57,467 bases of DNA. It comes from Lentisphaerota bacterium (lineage in GTDB: Bacteria > Verrucomicrobiota > Lentisphaeria > Victivallales > Victivallaceae). A program made the translations under genes and the position numbers. The stretch is from NCBI GenBank assembly GCA_015061685.1, contig SUWD01000016.1, positions 1 through 57,467 on the forward strand. Direction: 5' to 3'. The notes beneath the pieces were generated by a model. That model had not been told where the DNA came from. It did not search any database and was given only the letters and a program-made list of their open reading frames with translations. Positions 1 through 6,898 of this stretch are shown in pieces; position 1 is the stretch's first letter, and every line of letters starts with the position of its first letter.

Positions 1-280
1 TTGCCACTCCTCGCTCTCCGCCATTCCGTGCGGCTTATGCCGTACTCATGACTGCGAGTAAGGCAGTCTTTGATTTTATGTTCAGTCATGTACGTTTAGT
101 ACACTCCTGCTCATCCGCCTTGATTTGTCTGCGACCTTGCCTCACACTGCATCCTCCGGTTGGATCGAACCCGTGCTTGCCGGGTTGACAAATCACAACT
201 TATGTGACATGTTTTATACGTTAACAAAAATGTTTGTTTATAAGCTCCTGTTACGGGTTTCACAAAATTTGGGACATTAT
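1..280 (-). repeat. Dispersed repeat, copy 1 (variant, cut by window edge)
   Basis: Read on the minus strand this is the same element as the copies at 3995-4272 and 22166-22444. It starts with ATAATGTCCC at 280 and stays nearly identical down to the CATGACTG motif near 88-95. Beyond that it differs from the other two copies. It carries its own inverted pair (CATGACTG and CAGTCATG about 30 nt apart) and runs off the window start. There is no credible coding region; short ORFs here have no ribosome site and simply read through the repeat. The stretch 281-308 shows nothing else. Confidence 0.75.
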
Positions 281-308
281 CTTTTTATTGAATTTCAGAG
301 AATCGTTT

Positions 309-596
309 TTATTTCTCTTTCACCACCAGCACACTGTTGAGAGAACCGAAATCATTGGGAATAAAATTCGGATTATCCGCATCAGTACGCCACTCCCCGT
401 CAACCTGAAATTTATACTGATATTCTCCGGGAGCAAGAGTCAAACGGCAAGTGTAATGACCGTCATTATTCCTGTCAGTCAAAACCTTTTCCGGACGCCA
501 GTCATTGAAATCCCCAGCCACTGTCACACTTTTTCCGGGGACATCCCGATATTCCAAAGTGACATATCTCCGGGAAGCGGCATTTGTCTTTTTCAT
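309..596 (-). CDS. Stand-alone glycogen/starch-binding (CBM48/AMPK-type) domain protein
   Basis: A 95-residue protein that is essentially one early-set beta-sandwich of the isoamylase-N/AMPK glycogen-binding kind. The family signature is visible: V-A-G-D-F-N-D-W near residues 26-33, a charged loop, then L-A-P-G-E-Y-Q-Y-K-F-x-V-D-G-x-W near 54-68. No catalytic domain and no signal peptide follow, so it is probably cytoplasmic and may bind storage glucan or regulate an enzyme of glycogen metabolism. It is a single gene between the repeat and prmA, with a promoter at 648-675. A GGA/GAGA-rich leader precedes the ATG. The domain call is firm; the biological role is not. Confidence 0.8.
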   Translation of the reverse strand: MKKTNAASRRYVTLEYRDVPGKSVTVAGDFNDWRPEKVLTDRNNDGHYTCRLTLAPGEYQYKFQVDGEWRTDADNPNFIPNDFGSLNSVLVVKEK

Positions 597-647
597 AACA
601 TTCTCTTTCCTGCTGTGTTGTTAATCTCCATACTTCCGCAAAAATAT

Positions 648-675
648 AATATAACAGCATATACGGATTTTTCAA
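648..675 (-). promoter_or_regulatory. Promoter for the CBM48-domain gene
   Basis: On the minus strand: TTGAAA, 16 nt, TATATT, about 45 nt upstream of the ATG at 596. It matches the promoter form found repeatedly in this window. Confidence 0.5.
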
Positions 676-684
676 ATTTTTACA

Positions 685-1563
685 TCAGACAGCACTGAAA
701 ATACCGCTTGTCCAATCTTTGTCCCGGAACCGCTCCAACTCTTTCATACCGACTTCGGCAAAGGCGGCACTTACTTTGTCAAAATCACGGTCCAGAATTC
801 CCGAAAGCACCAGAATACCGCCGGGAGCAACCCAACTGACAATATTGAAGCGGAAAGCTATGAGCAAATGTCCGAGAATATTCGCACATACCAGATCATA
901 CTTTTCCGGTCTGCCCTGCCAGTCTGCCGCATTGCCGACAGAAAAATTTATCCGGTCACCGACCTTATTCAATCCGGCATTTTCTTCAGAAACAGTCACC
1001 GCCTCCGGATCAAAATCAAAAGCATCGATCACCTCATATCCAAGCAAAGCACCGGCGATCGCCAAAATACCCGAACCGCATCCGGCATCCAACAATGTCT
1101 TTTTATCTCCGGCAAAACGATCAATACATTTAAGACAATAATTGGTCGTAGCATGCTGACCGGTTCCGAAACTCATACCGGGGTTGATCTCCAAAACTTT
1201 CTGTCCCGACCGGGGAGCATCATCCAGCCAGGATGGACGGATCAGAAGTTTTTCCGATATCTCCACCGGTTTGAAATATTTTTTCCAAGCCTCCGCCCAC
1301 TCGGATTTGGCAATGGTGAATATTTCCCCCATGCTCAATTCCACACCGAATTCATGCCACTCTGCCAGTGCCGCCGTCAATCTCTCTTTATTTTCTTTTG
1401 CCCCGGCTTCACTGACTGAATAAACCGTGTGCCGGACAGTGCAGTTTTCCCGGTCAAAAAAGCTGCTGAAATCCAGTTCCAAAGCATTGAGCAGCTCCGA
1501 GGCCGGTTCAAACTCCCCGCTGGGGTCTTCCAGATCAATGGCGTAAAGCAATTCATCATTCAT
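685..1563 (-). CDS. prmA: Ribosomal protein L11 methyltransferase
   Basis: A 292-residue SAM-dependent methyltransferase that trimethylates ribosomal protein L11 in the cytoplasm. The N-terminal part (about 1-110) is the L11-binding region. The catalytic part has the PrmA-specific N-P-G-x-x-F-G-T-G-Q-H-A-T-T at 127-140, the SAM loop D-A-G-C-G-S-G at 159-165, and A-N-I-L-G near 227-231. Length fits the family. The ATG at 1563 has an AAAGGA ribosome site about 9 nt upstream. It is transcribed away from rsmD; the two rRNA/ribosome methyltransferase genes are divergent with a 150-bp gap. Confidence 0.93.
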   Translation of the reverse strand: MNDELLYAIDLEDPSGEFEPASELLNALELDFSSFFDRENCTVRHTVYSVSEAGAKENKERLTAALAEWHEFGVELSMGEIFTIAKSEWAEAWKKYFKPVEISEKLLIRPSWLDDAPRSGQKVLEINPGMSFGTGQHATTNYCLKCIDRFAGDKKTLLDAGCGSGILAIAGALLGYEVIDAFDFDPEAVTVSEENAGLNKVGDRINFSVGNAADWQGRPEKYDLVCANILGHLLIAFRFNIVSWVAPGGILVLSGILDRDFDKVSAAFAEVGMKELERFRDKDWTSGIFSAV

Positions 1564-1710
1564 AATTAATGTCCTTTGTCAGATTACCTGTCCTTTTATA
1601 TAAAATATCACCATTTTCCTCCCTTTTAAAGGGTTGACGCTTTGAAATATCTCCTTTAAGGTGCTATTTTAACAAAAACAGAATATTTTTTGCGGGATTT
1701 TACATTTTTT

Positions 1711-2283
1711 ATGAATATCATTGCCGGAAGTGCCAGAAATTTGCTCCTTGCCGGATTACCGGATTCAGAAGTCCGTCCGACTGCCATAAGAGCAAGAAAA
1801 GCTCTCTTTGACAGTTTGGGAACTTTTGACGGACTGGGAGTGCTTGATCTTTGCTCCGGTTCAGGAGCGTTGGCACTTGAATCTTTGAGCCGGGGAGCGG
1901 CATGGGGGGCAATGGTGGAAAAAAATCCTGCACATATCGAATGTATCAAAGAAAATTGCCGCCGGGTCAATGCCGCCGGATGTCAGGGGGAAATGCTCAT
2001 TCTGGAATTTGATATCCTTAATTTCTCCCGTTATTCGTACCAGCTTCCGGGGGTTCCGGATTTGATTTTTGCCGATCCGCCGTATGCGTTTTCTGCTGAA
2101 ATTTTTCAAACACTCATGCAAAATCAGGATTTCCTCTCCTTTTGCAAGGGAGCGAAATTGATCTGGGAGATCCCGGATTCACCGGGAGCAATGGGCGGAT
2201 TTATAAATATTCCGGCATTGAAAGATCCGCAATTCCGGAGATTCGGCGGCACCATTTTCCTGTCAGGTACGATACAATGCTGA
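1711..2283 (+). CDS. rsmD: 16S rRNA (guanine(966)-N2)-methyltransferase
   Basis: About 190 residues. It methylates G966 of 16S rRNA. The SAM-binding loop D-L-C-S-G-S-G lies near 46-52 and the catalytic D-P-P-Y near 122-125, which is the N6/N2-methyltransferase signature; both are spaced as in RsmD. The frame could open at a TTG at 1690. I choose the ATG at 1711 because M-N-I-I-A-G-S-A-R is the family's usual N-terminus. Neither start has a clear Shine-Dalgarno. comM follows 44 nt downstream and is probably co-transcribed. Confidence 0.9.
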   Translation: MNIIAGSARNLLLAGLPDSEVRPTAIRARKALFDSLGTFDGLGVLDLCSGSGALALESLSRGAAWGAMVEKNPAHIECIKENCRRVNAAGCQGEMLILEFDILNFSRYSYQLPGVPDLIFADPPYAFSAEIFQTLMQNQDFLSFCKGAKLIWEIPDSPGAMGGFINIPALKDPQFRRFGGTIFLSGTIQC

Positions 2284-2327
2284 ATCTCTCAATCCATTCA
2301 ATTATGAATTCAAAGGAATGATCCGTT

Positions 2328-3869
2328 ATGGTCGCAAAATTATATTCCGCAACAGTTCTGGGAGTTGACGCCTACACGATCGAGATCGAAGTCAATCTTA
2401 CCGGCGTAAACTCTACCAGCATAAAGGAAAGTACCATTTCCATTGTGGGATTACCCGATGCGGCGGTAAAAGAGAGCCGTGACCGGATCTATTCAGCATT
2501 CATCAGTGCCTCATTCATTCCGCCCCGGGGATTTACCGTGGTCAATCTCGCTCCTGCCGATCTCCGGAAAGAAGGTGCTGCTTTTGACCTGGGGATCGCA
2601 CTGGGGATTCTGGGAGCCACCGGCAGCGTGGAGATCGACCGTCTTGGCAGGATCGCCGCTTTGGGCGAACTCGGTCTGGATGGTTCTGTCCGTCCGGTGA
2701 AAGGAGCATTGCCCATTGCCGCAAAATTGGCGGCAGAGAAAAAAGTTTCCGCCCTGCTGGTTCCTCCCGCCAATGCCAGAGAAGCCGCCCTCGCCGCAGG
2801 AAACAAACTGCCGGTTTTTGCCGTAAATTCCCTCGCAGAAGCAGTGGAATTGATCAATCGCGGACATGGAACACCTTTCAAAAGTTCTCTGGAACAACTG
2901 GAGAATTACTCCAGAATACCAGATTTCGACGAGGTAAAAGGACAGCTCGCCGCCCGCAGAGCTTTGGAGATCGCCGCCGCTGGCGGTCATAACTCACTGC
3001 TTGTAGGCCCTCCCGGAACCGGAAAAAGCATGCTCGCCATGCGTCTGCCCGGGATTCTGCCGCCGATGACACTGGAAGAAACTCTGGAAACCAGCCGTAT
3101 CTACAGCGTCCTCGGATTGCTCTCAAGCGGCAATCCTTTGATGAATATCCGCCCTTTCCGCTCACCGCACCATACTATTTCCGATGCCGGATTGATCGGA
3201 GGCGGCAGAGAACCACGGCCCGGAGAGATCAGCCTTGCTCACAACGGAGTACTCTTTCTGGATGAATTGCCGGAATTCAAACGCAATGTTCTTGAAGTCC
3301 TCCGTCAACCTTTGGAAGATGGTATCGTCACAGTCTCCAGAGCTTCCGGAAGCTGTCTTTTCCCGGCACGTTTCATCCTCTGTGCCGCAATGAATCCCTG
3401 CCCCTGCGGCAGAGGAGAGATCGAATTGGGATGCAAATGCAAAACTGAAGAAAAACGGCGTTATCTCAAAAAACTTTCCGGGCCGTTGCTCGACCGCATC
3501 GATCTGCGGGTCCCCGTCCGTCAGCTCTCGGAAAGCGAATTGCTCAAAGCTCCGGATGGAGAATCCAGCGAAGTTATCCGTCAACGGGTTTCTGCGGCAA
3601 GACAGATTCAGCTTGCCCGTTATGCCAAGCTCGGATTTTACAGCAACAGTCAGCTTACGCCGAAGGCACTTCAGCAATTCTGCTCTCTGCAAAGTTCCGG
3701 AGAAAAACTGCTCAAGGATGCAATAACCAGATTCAAATTAAGTCCCCGGGCATATACCAGAATTCTGAAAGTCGCCCGTACTGTCGCCGACCTTGCAGGT
3801 AAAACATCCATCTCCGACGAGCATATTTTTGAATCCATAAATTACCGGAAAGCCGATCTGGATGATTGA
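2328..3869 (+). CDS. comM: YifB/ComM-family Mg-chelatase-like AAA+ ATPase
   Basis: A 513-residue protein. The N-terminal domain (about 1-190) is the ChlI-like/Lon-protease-fold domain with the L-x-P-A-D-L-R-K-E-G motif near 74-83. The AAA+ domain has Walker A G-P-P-G-T-G-K-S at 227-234 and Walker B L-F-L-D-E at 309-313. A small cysteine cluster (C358, C360, C369, C371) follows, then the C-terminal Mg-chelatase domain. In naturally transformable bacteria ComM is a hexameric helicase that drives branch migration of incoming DNA; the family is also found in species not known to be competent. AAAGGA precedes the ATG by about 10 nt. Confidence 0.9.
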   Translation: MVAKLYSATVLGVDAYTIEIEVNLTGVNSTSIKESTISIVGLPDAAVKESRDRIYSAFISASFIPPRGFTVVNLAPADLRKEGAAFDLGIALGILGATGSVEIDRLGRIAALGELGLDGSVRPVKGALPIAAKLAAEKKVSALLVPPANAREAALAAGNKLPVFAVNSLAEAVELINRGHGTPFKSSLEQLENYSRIPDFDEVKGQLAARRALEIAAAGGHNSLLVGPPGTGKSMLAMRLPGILPPMTLEETLETSRIYSVLGLLSSGNPLMNIRPFRSPHHTISDAGLIGGGREPRPGEISLAHNGVLFLDELPEFKRNVLEVLRQPLEDGIVTVSRASGSCLFPARFILCAAMNPCPCGRGEIELGCKCKTEEKRRYLKKLSGPLLDRIDLRVPVRQLSESELLKAPDGESSEVIRQRVSAARQIQLARYAKLGFYSNSQLTPKALQQFCSLQSSGEKLLKDAITRFKLSPRAYTRILKVARTVADLAGKTSISDEHIFESINYRKADLDD

Positions 3870-3882
3870 TCTGCGGTAAATT

Positions 3883-3994
3883 TTATTTATTCATTGCAGC
3901 AGTCCTGAATCGGTGTCTGCAAAAATAAATACTGCATCCAAGCAAGAGTACAGTAAATAAAAAAACACCTGCGGCAAGTATTGAAAATAAATTG
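3883..3994 (-). pseudogene. Possible 3' remnant of a small membrane-protein gene
   Basis: On the minus strand an open frame ends at 3883 with a hydrophobic stretch (L-F-S-I-L-A-A-G-V-F-L-F-T-V-L-L-L) followed by a short basic tail (R-H-R-F-R). This looks like a genuine transmembrane segment. Upstream the frame runs straight into repeat copy 2, where it stops being protein-like. The repeat may have inserted into, or replaced the front of, a gene. It could also be chance, as only about 37 residues are visible. Confidence 0.25.
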
Positions 3995-4272
3995 ATAATG
4001 TCCAAAATTTTGTAAAACCCAAGCAGGAACTTATAAACAAACATTTCTGTTAACGTGTAAAACACATCACATAAGTTGTGATTTGTCAAACCGGCAAACA
4101 CGGATTCGATCCGACCGGTGGATGCAGTGTGAGGCAAGGTCGCAGACAAATCAAGACGGATGAGCAGGAGTGTACTAAACGTACATGACTGCGAAAACGT
4201 CCGCAGATTTGCCAAGAGATTGCCCGCAATGCACCGCCGCAGGAAAGATTTTTCACAAAAAATAAGACAATA
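3995..4272 (+). repeat. Dispersed inverted-repeat element, copy 2
   Basis: A 278-bp copy lying 131 bp upstream of the GntR gene. Its ends are imperfect inverted repeats (left TAATGTCCAAAATTTTGT, right ACAAAAAATAAGACAATA). Internal structure includes the hairpin ATCACA-TAAGT-TGTGAT and a nested hairpin whose arms are CAAATCA/TGATTTG-like, GCGGA/TCCGC-like and TGTAC/GTACA. No protein is encoded. See copies at 1-280 and 22166-22444. Confidence 0.8.
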
Positions 4273-4315
4273 ATAATAAATTACGGAAATTTTTAATTTT
4301 CCCCTTTTTCCTCTA

Positions 4316-4344
4316 TTGACAAATCATTTTTCATGTGCTAACGT
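4316..4344 (+). promoter_or_regulatory. Promoter of the GntR-type regulator gene
   Basis: A perfect TTGACA box, 17 nt, then TAACGT, a weak -10. The predicted start of transcription lands at the palindrome 4354-4373. This is the one promoter in the window without the TATATT -10, which fits a regulated rather than constitutive promoter. Confidence 0.45.
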
Positions 4345-4353
4345 AATTAGCAG

Positions 4354-4373
4354 AAAGTGATATAAATCACTTT
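4354..4373 (+). promoter_or_regulatory. Candidate operator for the GntR/LacI-type regulator
   Basis: A perfect palindrome AAAGTGAT-ATAA-ATCACTTT directly after the predicted promoter and 31 nt upstream of the regulator ATG. Position and symmetry suggest autoregulation. I did not see a second exact copy in the locus. Confidence 0.5.
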
Positions 4374-4403
4374 GTTTTTACAACAATTCCAAGAGGATAA
4401 AAA

Positions 4404-5507
4404 ATGTCTAAAGCCGCAGATATCAGAGAGTTGATAAAAGCTGAAATCTTGAAAGGCAATCTGCCTAACGGTACCCAACTGCTTCCGGTACGTCAACTTG
4501 CCCGGGAGTATGGCGTAAGCTATCTTACTATGAGTCATGTTTTGGATCAACTGGAAGATGAACAGCTTATTCTGCGAGCTCACGGCCGTGGAGTTTTTGT
4601 CAATTACCAGCCTAAAAAACTGCCGGCACAACGCTACCGGGTATTGCTTATCTACCACGGGCAGGATGCTATCATGCCGCTTTTTCTGGACAGACTGCTC
4701 AATTTTTTCTGTACCCGGCACGCTGAATTGACGCTCTTTGAAATTTCTGCTCTGGATAACATTTCTCCTGCGGAAAGACAGGAAAAGCTCCGGGAATACT
4801 TAAGCACCCCGGCAGATCTGCTGATTGCCGATGGATCTTACTATCTGCCTTTCAAAGAGATCGACAAATACCGCTCCAATTTCCGCAAGTTCGTTTTTTT
4901 CAACCGCTACGAAAGCACATTTGAATTGAGCAATTCAGCAAGGATCCTCTGCGATTACCACGCCGCCGGAGTATTGGCGGCTGAAACACTGCTTGCCAAC
5001 GATCGCAAAAAAATACTGTATATCGCTCCGGATTCAGAGGAAAGGCGTAAATTCCCTCCCTACGGGCCGGAAGTAACCTATCACTGCCGGATAAGGTCGG
5101 GCATCTGCGACGCTCTGGAAAACTCCGGCGCAGAACTTCACAACCTGATCACCTCATCCGCAAAGGCTGTGGATAACTTAAACAGGGTACTCAAAACTTT
5201 CCAGCCGGACGGGATCGTGGTCTTTCACGATTATTATGCCTTGAAAGTCTATCACACGCTTGCCATGTACAATAAAAAACCGGGTAAACAAATCGACGTT
5301 ATCGGTTGTTTCAACACCTCCATCAGTCAGGCATATCTTACTCCGGGATTGAGTACCATCAGTTTCGGTGCGGAAAAGATGCTGAAAACGCTGGACGAAT
5401 ATTTATCCGGCACCGAAGAAAACCTTAAAATATTCATTCCCCCGCAGTTGATCATGCGGGATTCAGTAAAAAAATTACCCAACAACCAAAATGAGGTGAA
5501 AAAATGA
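4404..5507 (+). CDS. GntR-type winged-helix regulator with LacI-like sugar-binding domain
   Basis: A 367-residue transcription factor. Residues about 5-68 are a GntR winged helix (I-R-E-L-I-K-A-E-I-L-K-G start, P-V-R-Q-L-A-R-E-Y-G-V-S recognition region, G-R-G-V-F-V wing). From about 75 to the end is a periplasmic-binding-protein-like effector domain of the LacI/GalR type, so the ligand is probably a sugar or oligosaccharide. It heads the carbohydrate locus and overlaps the next gene by 4 nt (ATGA), so it is co-transcribed with its likely targets. The palindrome at 4354-4373 suggests self-control. The specific ligand cannot be read from sequence. Confidence 0.85.
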   Translation: MSKAADIRELIKAEILKGNLPNGTQLLPVRQLAREYGVSYLTMSHVLDQLEDEQLILRAHGRGVFVNYQPKKLPAQRYRVLLIYHGQDAIMPLFLDRLLNFFCTRHAELTLFEISALDNISPAERQEKLREYLSTPADLLIADGSYYLPFKEIDKYRSNFRKFVFFNRYESTFELSNSARILCDYHAAGVLAAETLLANDRKKILYIAPDSEERRKFPPYGPEVTYHCRIRSGICDALENSGAELHNLITSSAKAVDNLNRVLKTFQPDGIVVFHDYYALKVYHTLAMYNKKPGKQIDVIGCFNTSISQAYLTPGLSTISFGAEKMLKTLDEYLSGTEENLKIFIPPQLIMRDSVKKLPNNQNEVKK

Positions 5508-6091
5508 AAAACAAATGGTTCTTTGGTCTGTGCTGTGCGATGTTCGCCGCAGTTTTACCGGTGGCTGCCGATGAAGTAACTGTCGAAGAAGATTCTGCAG
5601 AAAATTTATTGCAGAATGCCTCTTTTGAAACTCCCGGACGTACAGAAATCCTGGCGGCAAATTGGAGTGCGGCAGGTTACCGCCCGGCTGTGCGTACAAA
5701 TGAAAAAGCTTTTGACGGCAAATACAGCATGAAAATCACCGGAGACGGACAAAACTACTTCGGCTTGCGGCAGATCGTCCCCGGAGCAAAACTGCAAGGC
5801 AAAAGCAAACTGGAAGTCAGTGCCAGTTTTTATTACGAAAATGATCTGCGTGGACACTTTTTCCCGATCTATTTCATCGTTTCTGCCGATGGAAAACAAT
5901 TTTATCCGCAGCCCAGAGTCCGGAAAAATTCCGACCCCAAAGTTCAATGGTTCAAAGCCGGAGCAGTTCTGGATCTGACCCCGTACACCAAAATCCGCCA
6001 CGTGGAGATTTATACTCTCGGCTGGAAATACGGTAAAAACTATTTTTCAGGAACTGTTTATATCGACAATTTTGAAGCCTTTGCAGAGTAA
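5504..6091 (+). CDS. Secreted carbohydrate-binding-module-like protein
   Basis: A 195-residue protein with a signal peptide (about 1-22, ending P-V-A-A). The mature part is one beta-sandwich resembling CBM4/CBM9-type modules: N-L-L-Q-N-A-S-F-E near 33-41 at the start and V-Y-I-D-N-F-E near 185-191 at the end, the usual first and last strands of that fold. There is no catalytic domain. It starts inside the regulator stop codon (ATGA overlap) with a GAGGTG ribosome site. It probably binds the polysaccharide degraded by the downstream enzymes, outside the cytoplasm. The ligand is unknown. Confidence 0.65.
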   Translation: MKNKWFFGLCCAMFAAVLPVAADEVTVEEDSAENLLQNASFETPGRTEILAANWSAAGYRPAVRTNEKAFDGKYSMKITGDGQNYFGLRQIVPGAKLQGKSKLEVSASFYYENDLRGHFFPIYFIVSADGKQFYPQPRVRKNSDPKVQWFKAGAVLDLTPYTKIRHVEIYTLGWKYGKNYFSGTVYIDNFEAFAE

Positions 6092-6119
6092 TCAACTTTA
6101 ATTCAGAAAGGGAAAACAA

Positions 6120-6866
6120 ATGAAAAATCAAACTTGCTTCAGAAGAGATCCTTTCTGCCAGAGGTCTGGCAGAAAGCCCATGGGCTTTACCCTTATCGAG
6201 CTGCTCGTTGTGATCGCGATCATCGCCATTTTAGCGGCAATACTGCTTCCGGCCCTCAACTCCGCCCGGGAACGCGGACGGGCGGCAAGCTGCATCAACA
6301 ATCTCAAACAGTGCGGTACAATGACTCTCGCTTATACCGATGACTTTGGCGGCTTTTTCGTTCCTTATACATTAACCGACGACAGTGCCCGCCGCTGGGA
6401 TCAGGAAGCTATCGAATACCTGAAAAGCTATTTGAATGTCCAATCCGGCTTCATTGCCACTTATGGTGAAATTACAGATTACGGCAAGTACAATGCTCTT
6501 GCCGGAACATTGAATTGTCCCAGTGCCGGAGAGAACAAATACTGGTCGATGGATTACGGTATGAATATGTACCTCTATCACGCAGCCAATAATATGGTTT
6601 GGGGGCATGATGGCACAAGCGTCAAAAAGTATTATATCCTCAGCAAAACTCCAAGTCCCTCGGAAACTTTTGTTTTTGGAGACAGTTTCAAATACGTCAT
6701 CGGGGGAAAAGATAATACAGGTGGTGAAGGATTCATTTACCGCCACAATCAAAATACCAATATGGTCTTCGCTGACGGACACGTAAGCAGTGCAACAATC
6801 GCTGAAATCAATAAAGATCCGGGAGCCAGCTGGCGTGCTTTGTGGCCGTGGCAAAGCAAGAAATGA
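6120..6866 (+). CDS. Prepilin-type N-terminal cleavage/methylation protein (pseudopilin-like)
   Basis: A 248-residue protein with a type IV prepilin/type II pseudopilin signature. It has a 22-residue basic leader ending K-P-M-G, cleavage before F23, Glu at mature position 5 (E27), then a hydrophobic helix. The helix is followed by N-S-A-R-E-R-G-R and a C-terminal N-M-V-F-A-D-G-H-V motif near 214-222, an arrangement common in very large Lentisphaerota and Planctomycetes families. It would be processed by a prepilin peptidase and anchored in the inner membrane. Its position among polysaccharide enzymes suggests a role in moving or presenting them, but this is inference. A paralogue lies at 18262-19008. 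Confidence 0.85.
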   Translation: MKNQTCFRRDPFCQRSGRKPMGFTLIELLVVIAIIAILAAILLPALNSARERGRAASCINNLKQCGTMTLAYTDDFGGFFVPYTLTDDSARRWDQEAIEYLKSYLNVQSGFIATYGEITDYGKYNALAGTLNCPSAGENKYWSMDYGMNMYLYHAANNMVWGHDGTSVKKYYILSKTPSPSETFVFGDSFKYVIGGKDNTGGEGFIYRHNQNTNMVFADGHVSSATIAEINKDPGASWRALWPWQSKK

Positions 6867-6898
6867 TTTGAGAACATATAATTAAACAATTTGAGAAT

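Noticed and set aside
145..180. T-arm-like GGTTCGATCC in repeat copy 1 (minus strand)
   Set aside because: The other tRNA arms are missing, and the motif is not kept in copies 2 and 3.
719..1419. Plus-strand frames of 140 and 183 codons
   Set aside because: They are antisense shadows of prmA.
3883..4215. 110-codon minus-strand frame through repeat copy 2
   Set aside because: The front two thirds are the repeat itself, with no ribosome site; only the last 37 codons look protein-like and are listed as a possible remnant.
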